From Sphingomonas sp. PP-CE-1G-424 (lineage in GTDB: Bacteria > Pseudomonadota > Alphaproteobacteria > Sphingomonadales > Sphingomonadaceae), in NCBI RefSeq assembly GCF_004341085.1, contig NZ_SLXW01000004.1, positions 496,001 to 560,000 on the forward strand: a stretch of 64,000 bases of DNA, read 5' to 3'. The stretch's first letter is position 1, and the number at the start of each line of letters is the position of its first letter. The position numbers and the translations under genes are program-made. This document shows positions 36,609 to 46,180 of this stretch, in pieces. The notes beneath the pieces were generated by a model. It was not told the origin of the DNA, searched no databases, and saw nothing but the letters and a program-made list of their open reading frames with translations.

Positions 36609-37850
36609 ATGAAGCGATTTCCCTATATTCGCTGGACGATCGTCGCGGTGTTCGTCGGCGCGATGGTCATCAACTATCTGACCCGCAGCATCCTGGGGGT
36701 CGCAGCGCCAGCGATCATGACCGAGCAGCACATCTCGTCCGAGCAATATTCCTGGATCACCGGCGCATTCCAGTTCGGCATCATGTTCCAGCCGGTGGCA
36801 GGCTATTTCCTCGATCTGATCGGGCTGAAGATCGGCTTCACGCTGTTCGTCTCGATCTGGTCGCTCATCACGCTGGGACATGGCTTCGCGACCGGGTGGA
36901 TGGGGTTCGCCGGTCTGCGCGGTGCATTGGGACTGGTCGAGGGATCCGCGCAGCCGGCCGGCATGAAGCTCGTGGCGGAGTGGTTTCCGGCACGCGAACG
37001 GGGGATCGCCGGCGGCCTATACCAGATCGGCGCCTCGTTCGGTGCGGTCTTCGCGCCACCTCTGGTGGCTTGGGCGGTCTTCAATCACAGCTGGCGGGCG
37101 GCGTTCTTCGTCGCTGGCGGACTGGGGCTGGCATGGGTCGTCCTCTGGCTATTCTGGTATGCGCCACCCGGGCGGCACCGCGCGCTGTCGGATGGCGAAC
37201 GGACGCTGATCGTCGAGGGGCAGGAAGCCGAACTGGTGAAGCGTCGGCGCCGACCGCCGCTCGGAGAACTGCTTCGGCGTCGGAACCTGTGGGCGATCGC
37301 CGCCGCGCGGTTCCTGGCGGACCCGGTCTGGGGCATGCTGTCGCTGTGGATGCCGCTTTACCTGGTGCAGGCGCGCCATTTCGATCTGGGGCAGATCGCG
37401 CTGTTCGCTTGGCTGCCGTTTCTCGCTGCGGATCTAGGGTGCCTGTTCGGCCCCGCCGTGGTCGCGTTCCTGCAACGCCGCGGGGTCCAGTTGATCGATG
37501 CGCGGCGCAGCGCCTTCACGCTCGGCGCGGTGATGATGACCGGCATGATGTTCGTCGGCAGCGTCACGAGCCCGATCGCCGCGATCGCGCTGTTGTGTTT
37601 GGGCGGGTTTGCGCATCAGACGCTGTCGGTCACCGTCATCACCTTGTGTTCCGACCTGTTCCCACAGGATCAGGTGGCGACGGCGACCGGTATATCGGGA
37701 ACCGCGGCCAATCTTGGTGTTCTGATCTTCACGCTGACGCTCGGCGCGCTCGTCGATCAGGTCGGGTATCATCCTTTCTTCATATTGCTGGGGCTGCTCG
37801 ATATCGTCGGCGCGGCGCTGCTCTGGACCATGGTGCGAAAGACCGCATGA
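36609..37850 (+). CDS. MFS transporter, hexuronate/ACS-type
   Basis: A 413-residue, 12-helix major facilitator protein related to the hexuronate and glucarate importers (VINYLTRSILGVAAPAIM, GALGLVEGSAQPAGMKLVAEWFPARERGIAGG). ATG 36609 is preceded by a weak GGCGG. Its stop overlaps the start of the xylosidase (ATGA). In this locus it may import the sugar or short oligosaccharide released by the GH43 enzymes. Confidence 0.87.
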   Translation: MKRFPYIRWTIVAVFVGAMVINYLTRSILGVAAPAIMTEQHISSEQYSWITGAFQFGIMFQPVAGYFLDLIGLKIGFTLFVSIWSLITLGHGFATGWMGFAGLRGALGLVEGSAQPAGMKLVAEWFPARERGIAGGLYQIGASFGAVFAPPLVAWAVFNHSWRAAFFVAGGLGLAWVVLWLFWYAPPGRHRALSDGERTLIVEGQEAELVKRRRRPPLGELLRRRNLWAIAAARFLADPVWGMLSLWMPLYLVQARHFDLGQIALFAWLPFLAADLGCLFGPAVVAFLQRRGVQLIDARRSAFTLGAVMMTGMMFVGSVTSPIAAIALLCLGGFAHQTLSVTVITLCSDLFPQDQVATATGISGTAANLGVLIFTLTLGALVDQVGYHPFFILLGLLDIVGAALLWTMVRKTA

Positions 37851-39448
37851 CTTCACATCGTATGACACCGGCCAACCCCATCCTGCGCGGGTTCAACCCC
37901 GATCCCTCGATCGTGCGCGTCGGCGAGGATTATTATATCGCTACGTCCACGTTCGAATGGTTTCCGGGCGTACAGATCCATCACAGCCGCAACCTGACGG
38001 ACTGGCAGTTGGTCGGTCGGCCGCTGTCGAGACCAACGCAACTCGACATGCGCGGCGATCCCGATTCCTGCGGCGTCTGGGCACCCGACATCAGCTACAA
38101 GGATGGCCGCTTCCATCTGATCTACACCGATGTGAAGCGCTATGGCCGCACTACCGTCGACGGCGCGAAGGGAGCCTCGCTCCGTGATTTTCATAATTAC
38201 TGGGTCTGGAGTGATCGGATCGACGGCGACTGGTCCGATCCGGTACATTTGAACAGCAGCGGATTCGATCCCGCGCTGTTCCATGACGACGACGGCCGTA
38301 GCTGGTTGCTCAACATGCTGTGGGATCACCGCCCCGATCGCCAGCGGTTCGCGGGTATCGTCGCGCAGGAGATGGACTTCGCAGCGGGCCGCCTGATCGG
38401 CGATCGCCGCATGATCTTCGAAGGAACTGCGCTCGGCTTTACCGAAGGTCCGCATCTCTACAAGCGCGACGGTTGGTATCACCTGCTGGTCGCAGAAGGC
38501 GGCACGGGGCGCGGGCACGCCGTCGTGATGGCACGCGCGCGTAACCTTTTCGGGCCCTATGCGGTACATCCTGATGGCCCCGTCCTGACCGCCCGCGACA
38601 GCCCGGACGCGCCGTTGCAGCGGCTTGGTCACGGCGATCTCGTTGAAACCGCCGACGGCCAGACGTGGATGGCGTATCTTTGCGGCCGGCCGCTGCCCGA
38701 CAGCGACCGGTGCGTGCTGGGGCGCGAGACTGCGATCCGGCCGATGCGCTGGGACGACGATGGCTGGCTGCGCAGTGCCGAGCCGCTCGCCGATACCGTC
38801 GTCGAAACTCCCGTTCGCGCACTGGACGTTTTCGATTTGCCGGTGCTGCCGCAGGCGTTTCAATGGCTTCGCACGCCGTACCCCGACTATCTCTTCAGCC
38901 TTACCGAGCGACCCGGCCATCTGCGCCTGTTCGGTCGCGAGACGATCGGCAGTCACTTCCATAAGGCATTGGTCGCGCGCCGACCGCAGGCGTTCCGTTA
39001 CGACGTCCGCACGCTGATGGACTTCGATCCCGAGCATTTCCAGCAGGCGGCGGGGCTGATCTGTTATTACAACAGCAGCAAATACGTCTTCCTGCACGTC
39101 ACCGCAGGAGACGCGGGCGAGCGTCAGCTTCAGGTCCTGTCCGTCCTGCCGATCGGCGAGGGACGAAGTACATTGACGTCGCCCGTGGCGCTTCCGCCCG
39201 GACCGATCGAACTCCGTGCGAGCGTCGATCACGAACGGCTGAACTTCGGCTTTCGGGTGACGCCTGCCGCCTATTGGCAGTGGCTGCCAGAGACATTCGA
39301 TGCCAGCCTCCTGTCGGACGAGGCGACGCTGCCCGGTCTGCCGAACTTCACCGGAACTTTTGTCGGCATGGCCTGCCAGGATCTTGCCGGGACCGCACGC
39401 CCCGCCGATTTCCGGTTTTTCCAGTATGTCGAGGACGGGGCGGCCTGA
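37847..39448 (+). CDS. GH43 beta-xylosidase, two-domain
   Basis: A 533-residue cytosolic-type beta-xylosidase (XynB/GH43_11 plan). The N-terminal propeller has D19 (NPDPSIV, base), D141 (GFDPALFHDDDG) and E200 (FTEGPHLYK, acid). A C-terminal beta-sandwich (about 330-533) contains QAAGLICYYNSSKYVFLHV. No signal peptide. It is coupled to the MFS transporter by a 4-base overlap, so imported xylo-oligosaccharides would be cut inside the cell. Confidence 0.92.
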   Translation: MTSHRMTPANPILRGFNPDPSIVRVGEDYYIATSTFEWFPGVQIHHSRNLTDWQLVGRPLSRPTQLDMRGDPDSCGVWAPDISYKDGRFHLIYTDVKRYGRTTVDGAKGASLRDFHNYWVWSDRIDGDWSDPVHLNSSGFDPALFHDDDGRSWLLNMLWDHRPDRQRFAGIVAQEMDFAAGRLIGDRRMIFEGTALGFTEGPHLYKRDGWYHLLVAEGGTGRGHAVVMARARNLFGPYAVHPDGPVLTARDSPDAPLQRLGHGDLVETADGQTWMAYLCGRPLPDSDRCVLGRETAIRPMRWDDDGWLRSAEPLADTVVETPVRALDVFDLPVLPQAFQWLRTPYPDYLFSLTERPGHLRLFGRETIGSHFHKALVARRPQAFRYDVRTLMDFDPEHFQQAAGLICYYNSSKYVFLHVTAGDAGERQLQVLSVLPIGEGRSTLTSPVALPPGPIELRASVDHERLNFGFRVTPAAYWQWLPETFDASLLSDEATLPGLPNFTGTFVGMACQDLAGTARPADFRFFQYVEDGAA

Positions 39449-39623
39449 CGGAGATCGGCCGTGTCCAAGCTTGTTTTGCAATATCTGGGCCTGTCCCGCT
39501 CCGCGAAATCCTTACCGTAGTGCCATCGTAGCACCGTGAAGTAACGCGCTAGAGGACACGGTTGCCGATTGGAGCCGACCGGGCGCAGATCTCTTCTCGG
39601 ACTGCCGGCTCCAGAATGACGTT

Positions 39624-40544
39624 TCAGCTTCGAACGTCTCCGCCGCCGAAGACGACCTGGTTGCGCACGGCAGGGGCGAACAGGCCGTATAGAAACGGCA
39701 GGTTGCCACCGCTCACCGCATCGAGCGCAGCACGGTGCTCGGGTGGCAGGTCGAGGCCGAGTGCGGCGACATTGTCGGTTACCTGCTCCGCCCGGCTCAC
39801 GCCCATCAGCGTCGATGCGACGCCGGGCTGCCCGACCACCCAGGACAGCGCGACGCGCGCCGGCGTCTCGTTCATCTCCGCTGCGACGCGCTTCAGTTCG
39901 TCGAGGATCTGCCAGTTGCGCTCGGTGAACAGCGTGTCGCCGAACGGATTGTCGCCATCGAGCCGCTTGTCGTCGACGGGCCGCGCAGTGTCGTCCTGCC
40001 CGGCCTGGTTGGGGACGCCACCCGCGCGCTTCGGACCCGCCTCGATGGTCGCGCGGTCGTATTTCCCGGTGAGCAGACCATAGGCGAGGGGGCTCCACGG
40101 CACGAGCCCCATGCCCGCCGATCGCGCGAGCGGCAGATGCTCGGCTTCGACCCCGCGTTCGACCAGCGAATAGAAATATTGCAGGCCGATCGGCGCCGGA
40201 TCGCCCTGGACCCGCGCCAGCGTCGCGAGTTCGGCGACGTACCAGGCCGGGGTATTGGATATGCCCCAATAGCGGATCTTGCCCGCTGCGACGAGCGCGG
40301 TCATCGTCCGCAGCAGTTCCTCGGGCGGCGTGACGCCGTCCCAGACGTGCACCCAGTACAGGTCGATGAAGTCCGTCCGGAGTCGGCGGAGCGATCCCTC
40401 GACGGACGCCAGGATGTGGCGCGCGCCATTGCCGCCCGCGTGATAGCCGCGGCCGGTTGCAAACCCCGATTTCGTCGCAATGACGATCCGATCGCGCGAC
40501 GATGTGCGGCGACGAAGCGGCGTTTTGCACACCAGCAATATCAA
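39624..40544 (-). pseudogene. Aldo/keto reductase lacking its N-terminus
   Basis: The reading frame matches aldo/keto reductases from about the RIVIATKSGF strand onward (TDFIDLYWVHVWDGVTPPEELL, IRYWGISNTPAWYVAEL, GLVPWSPLAYGLLTGKY). The first 60-70 residues of the family, which include the catalytic Asp and Tyr, are absent; upstream bases give unrelated residues. The break is near 40510. It is therefore probably inactive. Its position marks the left edge of the decayed zone. Confidence 0.75.
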
Positions 40545-40922
40545 GGCAGAACACCGCTACTCCTCGTTGCTGCCGGAGCATTCACATGGTTCGTGTTATC
40601 TACGCTGATCTATGCAGGGCCTCTGCTGGCTGGCTGCCGGATTTCTTAGAGGTGCTGGTCGGGCTACTTCTATTAGGTGGTCCATTGAGGGTAGGGTGCT
40701 AAATCGTCGTATCAGGATCGAAGCAGCCAAGGCTCGGAAGCGTTGTATAGGAAACGGCTGATCACAAGTCGGTAATCCACGGCGCCCGCTTACCAGCGCA
40801 TTGTCCCGCCAGCTGCCCGTCCGCTTTCTTTCCCAGCTCGGCCATTACGCTATCACCGAGATTACGTCGTTGGCGGCTATTTCTTTCGCCCACGAGAGCG
40901 AACATGGCCGACGTTGCCAAAT
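40545..40922. other. Region without recognisable gene
   Basis: 378 bases between two broken genes. Nothing recognisable was seen; it may be the debris of the event that removed the start of the reductase. Confidence 0.35.
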
Positions 40923-41650
40923 CTAACGTCGAAGCAGGAGCATTCGTAAGGGTTCTTCACCGTTCATAAGAGCGTCTCGCCCAATGGGCTGGCGGCCGAT
41001 TCCGTGTTCGATGTCATGGATTGCAAAGCCGGCTTTGGTAATCTCATCGATAAATTGCCCGGCGTCGGCGTACACAGAAGGAGAGAACTCAACAACCATG
41101 GTACGAAGATGTTGGCCGTCAACCATCTGGCGCATGCCTTGCCAAATTGCCTCCTCAAAACCTTCCGCGTCGATTTTGACAAAATTTGCTTCCAGAGCGC
41201 CAGGAACGCCGTCCAATCGACGTGTGCTGCACTCGATGCTCATCGAATTCGCGACGATTGCGCCGGTAAGTTGGACTCCTCCCGGATGGTTTAATGGGAT
41301 CATTAGCGTAACATCCCTACCGTCGCGCTCCGCGAGAGGGAAAGTGTGCACCGTTACTCTATCCGTAACGCCGTTTAAAATGCATGTGGCTTCAATGCGC
41401 TGGGCCATTGCCGGGTTAGGTTCGATTGCAAGAACTCTTCCGGCAGCGCCACATCTATCAGCCATGATCATCGAGAAGTAGCCAAGATTTGCACCTACAT
41501 CATCGCGGCCATACCTTTTTTCAAAGTGTCTATAACAATTTCTGTGACGTGAGGCTCCCAAATACCATCGGCGATAATATGTGGTGATACACTCCAGTCG
41601 TTCGGATCTACAAACATCTTATACTGCCCAAGCATCCGGCAAAGTACCAT
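40923..41650 (-). pseudogene. FkbM-family methyltransferase, single frameshift
   Basis: Two overlapping frames give a complete FkbM-type SAM methyltransferase. The upstream frame (ATG 41650) reads MVLCRMLGQYKMFVDPNDWS through WEPHVTEIVIDTLKKGMAA; the downstream frame continues DVGANLGYFSMIMADRCG, then VLAIEPNP, VKIDAEGFE and VVEFSP. At about 41495-41505 one base seems lost from an Ile codon (expected AAIDVGANLG), which moves the frame and creates a TAG. Restored length would be about 242 residues, normal for the family. A sequencing error is possible. Confidence 0.75.
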
Positions 41651-42543
41651 CTCGTTGCCGAGAGATTGCGCAAAAGCACGTTTATGAAGTTATCTTCTCC
41701 GCAAAGCTCGCTGCATCTGCGGAAAATGTCTCAAATACGAAACTTTTCGTCCAAAAATGGTCGGGCCGATTGGTCTTGGCATGCAAGCTTATTAGGTGAC
41801 CGGCTCTGACATTCAAGCCATGCCAATTATTTTATGGCGCAAATTAAAGTTTTTTGAATTTGGGAGTAACAATCGGGCGATCATGGTATAAGGCCTATCC
41901 ACGCCGTACACCCGATCTATAGCGCGAGAGGTGCCAATTGCTGGCTGCCGAACAGGGCTTCACACTCGGTGCACTTTCCGGGCAGGCATAGGCCGTTCGA
42001 CTCCTGACCCGATCAAGCATTGAGCCGCGGATCGCGGGGTGCAGGAGTTAAGTCTCACTATCCTTGAAGCAAACGACAGGGCAAGCGGTTCTGCCGGTCT
42101 CGGGGCTACAGTGGGTTTGGCAGGTCGGCCCCGACAAGTTCAAGTCGCGAAAGCACCATCGTACGGGCTAGCCCTGCGCTTAGACGGCAGTCCAGTAGCT
42201 TAACCTGCCCGATACAACACGATTTTCATTGCCATTTGCCGATCCTTTTCGGGGAAGGTCCGAGCGTGGAGCGAGCATCTGCCTTTTCAACAGCGGAAGG
42301 TGCGCTTTCCTTCGGTTCCGGAGATTGGCGATCCCGGCCGCGGCGTATAACCCCTCCGCCTCTGCCCCGCGGAAACGCGAGGTTTCTCGACGTCCTATGT
42401 CGCGATGTACCCCCGTGACACCCCAGGCAGACTAAGAGATCTGGTCAACTAAATCAGAATTGAACCATATGGCAGTCCGTCGCCTACGCCCAATTGACGA
42501 CATAGCCGGTATCTCGCTCACTCGGTATTAACCGCTAGCACTC
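41651..42543. other. Long non-coding or degraded stretch
   Basis: About 890 bases with lower GC at the left end. No gene, RNA or repeat was recognised. Short frames here lack ribosome sites and family motifs. Confidence 0.35.
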
Positions 42544-43125
42544 ATGACGAGACTCATGTCGAACAGGCCGGATGCGAGTGTTGTGGAAGCAGGTCGGCGC
42601 AAATTCCGTGTCGAGTGGAAGGAAGGCGTTGAGCATCTTCGGCTCCCCGCACGGAAGGCGTGGGTCGGATCGGCATTCCTGAGTATCTGGCTGCTCCTTT
42701 GGGCCTAGGGTGGCAGCAAGGCGGTAATTAGCCACTATCAGGATGCGATGACACCAGTTTGGATTGTCGTATTGGTGCTAGTGTTGGCCGGAACAACGAT
42801 TTTACTTATAGGTCAAATCGTCGGCGTCGACATCATTCGGGTCCATCAAGGCGAGTTGACGATCACAAGACGTGCTGGCCCGTTTGTACGCACGTGGCGG
42901 TATAGCACCCACATGATCGACAATCTGCGCATAGACATGTCCCAGTGGGCCGGAGAGGACAATGACGGAGCCCAGTATGTTCCTTTCACGAAGCAACAAT
43001 GGGGTACCGTTCGTTTCGACTACGGCGCCGAGACGATCCATCTGGCTCCTGATGTCGACGCAACTGAAGCACTACAAATTGCTGACTGGCTTCGGCGACG
43101 CTTGCCCGTTTCGGCATCCTGCTGA
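42544..43125 (+). pseudogene. PH-like membrane protein interrupted by in-frame TAG
   Basis: One continuous frame from ATG 42544 to 43125 (about 193 codons) is broken only by TAG at 42706-42708 (codon 55). Before it: RKFRVEWKEGVEHLRLPARKAWVGSAFLSIWLLLWA; after it: GGSKAV, a second hydrophobic segment (WIVVLVLVLAGTTILLIGQIVG) and a beta-rich part (IIRVHQGELTITRRAGPFVRTW). This is the plan of small bacterial membrane-anchored PH-domain proteins of unknown role. ATG 42748 after the stop could restart a 125-residue fragment. A nonsense mutation is the simplest reading; readthrough is the alternative. Confidence 0.7.
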
Positions 43126-43163
43126 TCAAAATATTGGTCAGGCTGCCACCTCGATCGAAGCGC

Positions 43164-43220
43164 TGTCGAACGTCCGCTTTCCTACCATCTCGGCTATTCC
43201 ACTAACGCCCAATAGTCGAC
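43164..43220 (-). repeat. Intergenic repeat family, reverse copy
   Basis: The reverse complement of this stretch (GTCGACTATTGGGCGTTAG ... GGAAAGCGGACGTTCGAC) aligns with the copy at 59953-60075 (GTCCGACTATGGGCGTAAAC ... GGAAAGCGGACCGG). Confidence 0.55.
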
Positions 43221-43290
43221 ACCGGGCTTTGTCTAGCCGCTTGCTGATAGCGGTCGTTGAGCGGGTCATGGAAACGTGCACGATCACGCG

Positions 43291-43482
43291 ATGTCGATCG
43301 GACCGAAACCACGCATTTTGGACGAAGATGCCGCCTTCCGGGCGATGTGCACGTACGTCGAGGCTTATTGGGGACGGAGCCTTCGCTCGTCCAACGACAT
43401 CGCGGAGCTTCGGACTATAATGCATGACGACCCAGCTACTGCTGACGACTGGGCCGGGGCCGTTGATAAGGTTGTCCGTTAA
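43291..43482 (+). CDS. Small hypothetical protein
   Basis: A 63-residue acidic protein (AFRAMCTYVEAYWGRS, then SSNDIAELRTIMHDD and DDWAGAVDKVV). It resembles a group of small alphaproteobacterial proteins of the pattern AFxAMxxFLExYWxRxxxSxDIAxLL...W.DW, from memory; function unknown. An upstream in-frame GTG at 43276 is possible. Confidence 0.55.
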   Translation: MSIGPKPRILDEDAAFRAMCTYVEAYWGRSLRSSNDIAELRTIMHDDPATADDWAGAVDKVVR

Positions 43483-44075
43483 TAGCGCTTCTCGCTAACG
43501 CCCTTAGTCGTGATCAAGCCGTGCGATCGGCGTCGAATCTCGAACGGTGTCCGCAAGTATCGTCCGGCAGTGCCGCCTGCAGCAAGGTCGGCGCGAACAA
43601 TGCGTTTCGGAACGCCTTCGACGGACTATCCTTGGCGACGGTGGCCAACGACTGGCTGACGGGTTGTCGATCTACGTCTTCAGGCGAGCCTGTCCTAAAT
43701 CCTTCTCTCGCGTTCTCGTGCCGTGCCGACCCGTCTTAGATGGGCGATGTCGGGTTGCTCCGCAGCTTGATGATACGACGGGGCTACGTCGCGGCACGGC
43801 AGCGGCACGGCGCGTTCCTCGCGGATGCCGTTTCAGGCGATCCTTCGATCTAGCTCGGTGCCGCCTGTGATCGTACGCGCTCGCAGGGTGCTGCTTTCGT
43901 CAAGGCGGCTCTGGCCGACGCCAGCGCCTGCTCATCCGCGTCCGCGCCGCCTAACCGGCCGATTCTCGGAGCCGAGCGGACGGCGAAATTCGTTGCCATC
44001 GCGAGACGTCGATTACACGTCGCGTAGGAACGGCGGGAGGGAGACGACTCGGACGGAATGCGCATTGACCGGTAG
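43483..44075. other. Region without recognisable gene
   Basis: About 590 bases before the decayed HxlR gene. No supported feature; possibly degraded coding sequence. Confidence 0.3.
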
Positions 44076-44330
44076 ATGCTCTGCCCGATCGACCGCATGC
44101 AGAGCATCGTCGGTGACCGACGGTCCGTTCTGGTCCTGCGGGAATTGTTCATGGCAACCACGGGTTCGACGAGATCCAGGCACAGACCGGTGCTACGCCG
44201 CAGATGCTGACGTCACGCCTGAAGAAGCTTGCTGAGGCCGACGTGATCGAACGTCGCCCTTACAGCGAGCGTCCTTCACGCTACGAATACCCTCGAGCTC
44301 ATCCTGCACACCCAGGCGTGGCGCGAAGCC
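44076..44330 (+). pseudogene. HxlR-family regulator, decayed
   Basis: Two frames together spell an HxlR winged-helix regulator: MLCPIDRMQSIVGDR, RSVLVLRELFMA in the first, then HGFDEIQAQTGATPQMLTSRLKKLAEADVIERRPYSERPSRYEY in the second. The frame changes at about 44155, and the end changes frame again (LELILHTQAWREA). The usual W of VGDRW is R. The gene is too damaged to work. Confidence 0.7.
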
Positions 44331-44583
44331 CCATCGCGGCGTGCTTCATCCGGTCGGTTCAGCATGCGAGTCGCGCGACATCTGACCTGAACAAACGGCA
44401 GCTAAGCAGTTGCGGCTCTCCATAGCCGCCGTTCCGCTTTCCACCAAAAGCGCTGCTTCGGTCTGGGCTTGGAGCAGAGACGGCGGGGCGGGCCAGACCA
44501 CACAGCGGCTACTGTCTGTGGGCGGCATTGCCTTCAGCGCCGAAGCGCACAAAAAGGGGAAACTCAGGAGAAGCCCAAAGCAA

Positions 44584-44611
44584 AACGGCCCCGCATCGCT
44601 GCGAAGCCGTT
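44584..44611 (-). terminator. Terminator after tRNA-Lys fragment
   Basis: AACGGC (44584-44589) pairs with GCCGTT (44606-44611), and inside it CGCA pairs with TGCG around a TCGC loop with a 2x2 internal loop. On the minus strand it is followed by TTTT. It stands 9 bases after the tRNA CCA end. Confidence 0.7.
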
Positions 44612-44619
44612 GGAAACTC

Positions 44620-44664
44620 TGGTGGACGCACTTGGGCTCGAACCAAGGACCCGCTGATTAAGAG
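44620..44664 (-). tRNA. 3' half of tRNA-Lys(CUU), probable attachment-site scar
   Basis: Read on the minus strand, the 45 bases give anticodon loop CTCTTAA (anticodon CTT), TCAG, a variable region, a perfect T arm (CTTGG TTCGAGC CCAAG), the 3' acceptor strand TGCGTCC, discriminator A and encoded CCA. The 5' half (which should start GGACGCA) is absent: homology stops exactly at the anticodon loop, where tRNA-targeting integrases commonly cut. The native terminator follows, so this is the chromosomal 3' side of a split tRNA or an att duplicate. Confidence 0.65.
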
Positions 44665-44848
44665 GCGGGGTTTCTATTAATTAAAACAATCACTTAGCTG
44701 CATTCGTGTTGAACTGAACGCATATTGAAATACTAACTGGCAACTAAGTTCGCCAACGTGCAAATGCACAACTCCGGTCACATTCGCGATCGGAGCATGC
44801 TGAATTTTCCTGCAGTTGGGTTCATTCGGATTTCCATGGCATAGGGCT

Positions 44849-45001
44849 CACGCAGGACCTATTACGGCCAACGGGTAGGGCGTTGAGTTTGTGTGGCTGC
44901 CGCGCTGCTCATTGCCGTCGACCGCACTGCGGTTTGGACGCAAGCTTGCTGCATCACCGCTCGTGTTTTGTGCGGAATTCGAAGACAGTGATGGTTGGTT
45001 C
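44849..45001. repeat. Dispersed repeat, copy B
   Basis: About 153 bases matching copy A at 19417-19580 in the same orientation. It ends 194 bases before the serine resolvase start, so it may belong to that element's end or res region. Confidence 0.75.
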
Positions 45002-45126
45002 GATCGGCCGCGAAATACCTGAGTCAGACGTAGCGACTTTGACAACTTTTGCGTCTGCAATAGATTCTCAAAAACGATCAATTTCGATGTGCGGGCATGT
45101 GATAGACTCTAGCAGGCTGGGCGTGC

Positions 45127-45156
45127 GTATCAAAATACATTCTCGATAGACGATAC
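45127..45156. promoter_or_regulatory. Possible res subsite upstream of resolvase
   Basis: GTATC (45127-45131) and GATAC (45152-45156) bound a 30-base imperfect dyad rich in AT, the size of a resolvase binding subsite, 39 bases before the resolvase start. Support is weak because the arms are short. Confidence 0.3.
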
Positions 45157-45194
45157 CCATGCTAGCTATGACAGATGAGTTTTGAGAACGCACC

Positions 45195-45797
45195 ATGCTA
45201 ATTGGCTATGCCAGGGTCTCCACACCCGAACAGGATCTTACTCCTCAACTCGACGCTTTACGCGAGGCCGGGTGCGAACGGATTTTCAGTGATAAGGCCA
45301 GCGGCGCCAAGGCCAGTCGAATTGGCTTAGCAGACGCACTGTCGCACGTGCGTACAGGTGACGTGCTGGTGGTCTGGAAGCTCGACCGTTTAGGCCGGAC
45401 GATGAAAGGGCTGGTCGACCTTGCGGCGGACCTGGAGGCGCGCAGCATCGGGCTTCGATCGCTGACCGACGGTATCGATACGGCTGGCACCGCCGGCAAG
45501 CTGGTATTCCATATCATGGCGGCAATGGCTGAGATGGAACGCGATCTTAATCGAGAGCGCACGACAGCCGCACTGATCGTGGCCCGGCGACAGGGAAGGG
45601 TGGGCGGCCGAAAAACGGTGATGACGCCGAAACGGCTCGAAGCGGCCCGTGCATTACTAGTGTCTGGAATGTCTATGCGGGAAATTGCACCTGCGATCGG
45701 CGTCTCGGTCCCGACTCTCTACCGCCACCTTCCAGCGCCGGAGCAGCAAGTGATCGACGCAGAAGAGCAGGCAGGCACATTGGCAAGCGTATCTTGA
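45195..45797 (+). CDS. Serine recombinase (resolvase/invertase type)
   Basis: A 200-residue small serine recombinase. The catalytic Ser9 is in GYARVSTPEQD with Arg7; other active-site residues are in DVLVVWKLDRLGRTMKGLVDL and EMERDLNRERTTAAL. The C-terminal helix-turn-helix is SMREIAPAIGVSVPTLYRHL. Length and layout match Tn3-type TnpR or Hin-type invertases. No transposase gene lies next to it, so the parent element is probably partly lost or very small. Confidence 0.92.
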   Translation: MLIGYARVSTPEQDLTPQLDALREAGCERIFSDKASGAKASRIGLADALSHVRTGDVLVVWKLDRLGRTMKGLVDLAADLEARSIGLRSLTDGIDTAGTAGKLVFHIMAAMAEMERDLNRERTTAALIVARRQGRVGGRKTVMTPKRLEAARALLVSGMSMREIAPAIGVSVPTLYRHLPAPEQQVIDAEEQAGTLASVS

Positions 45798-45996
45798 GCC
45801 CCGCGTTGGATACGTCCGGAACCGGACAGGGGTATGTGGTCCAAACGGTATCCAGTTCAGTCCTGCGAACGGTCAATGGTCGAGGCATCCGTCAGAATGT
45901 CGGGACGTAATCTGATGATCTGGCGGTAACCGCGAAATCATGGGTGGTTGCAGCGAAATAGGGGGTAACGCTGAAGGCCATCATATCGGAATATCA

Positions 45997-46137
45997 ATGC
46001 GTTTTGTGCCACTTTCCCTGCTGCTGATCCTTTGGGCGTGTAACGATCACAAGAGACCCAATAGCTTCGACGGCAAACCGAGTGAGAAGAAAGCAGCGCC
46101 CTACAACGGCGTGCCGGAGGACGAGCAGAAGAGATAG
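45997..46137 (+). CDS. Small putative lipoprotein
   Basis: A 46-residue frame with a signal-like start MRFVPLSLLLILWAC, where the LWAC lipobox would give a lipid-modified Cys15, and a polar tail (NDHKRPNSFDGKPSEKKAAPYNG). No strong ribosome site and no known family, so the coding claim is tentative. Confidence 0.4.
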   Translation: MRFVPLSLLLILWACNDHKRPNSFDGKPSEKKAAPYNGVPEDEQKR

Positions 46138-46180
46138 CAGGCCAGAGAACTGGCCTTCATCGCTGAAGGCCAGCTCGAGG

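Noticed and set aside
45195..45797. Complete Tn3-family transposon around the resolvase
   Set aside because: No tnpA transposase or 38-bp type terminal inverted repeats were recognised on either side.
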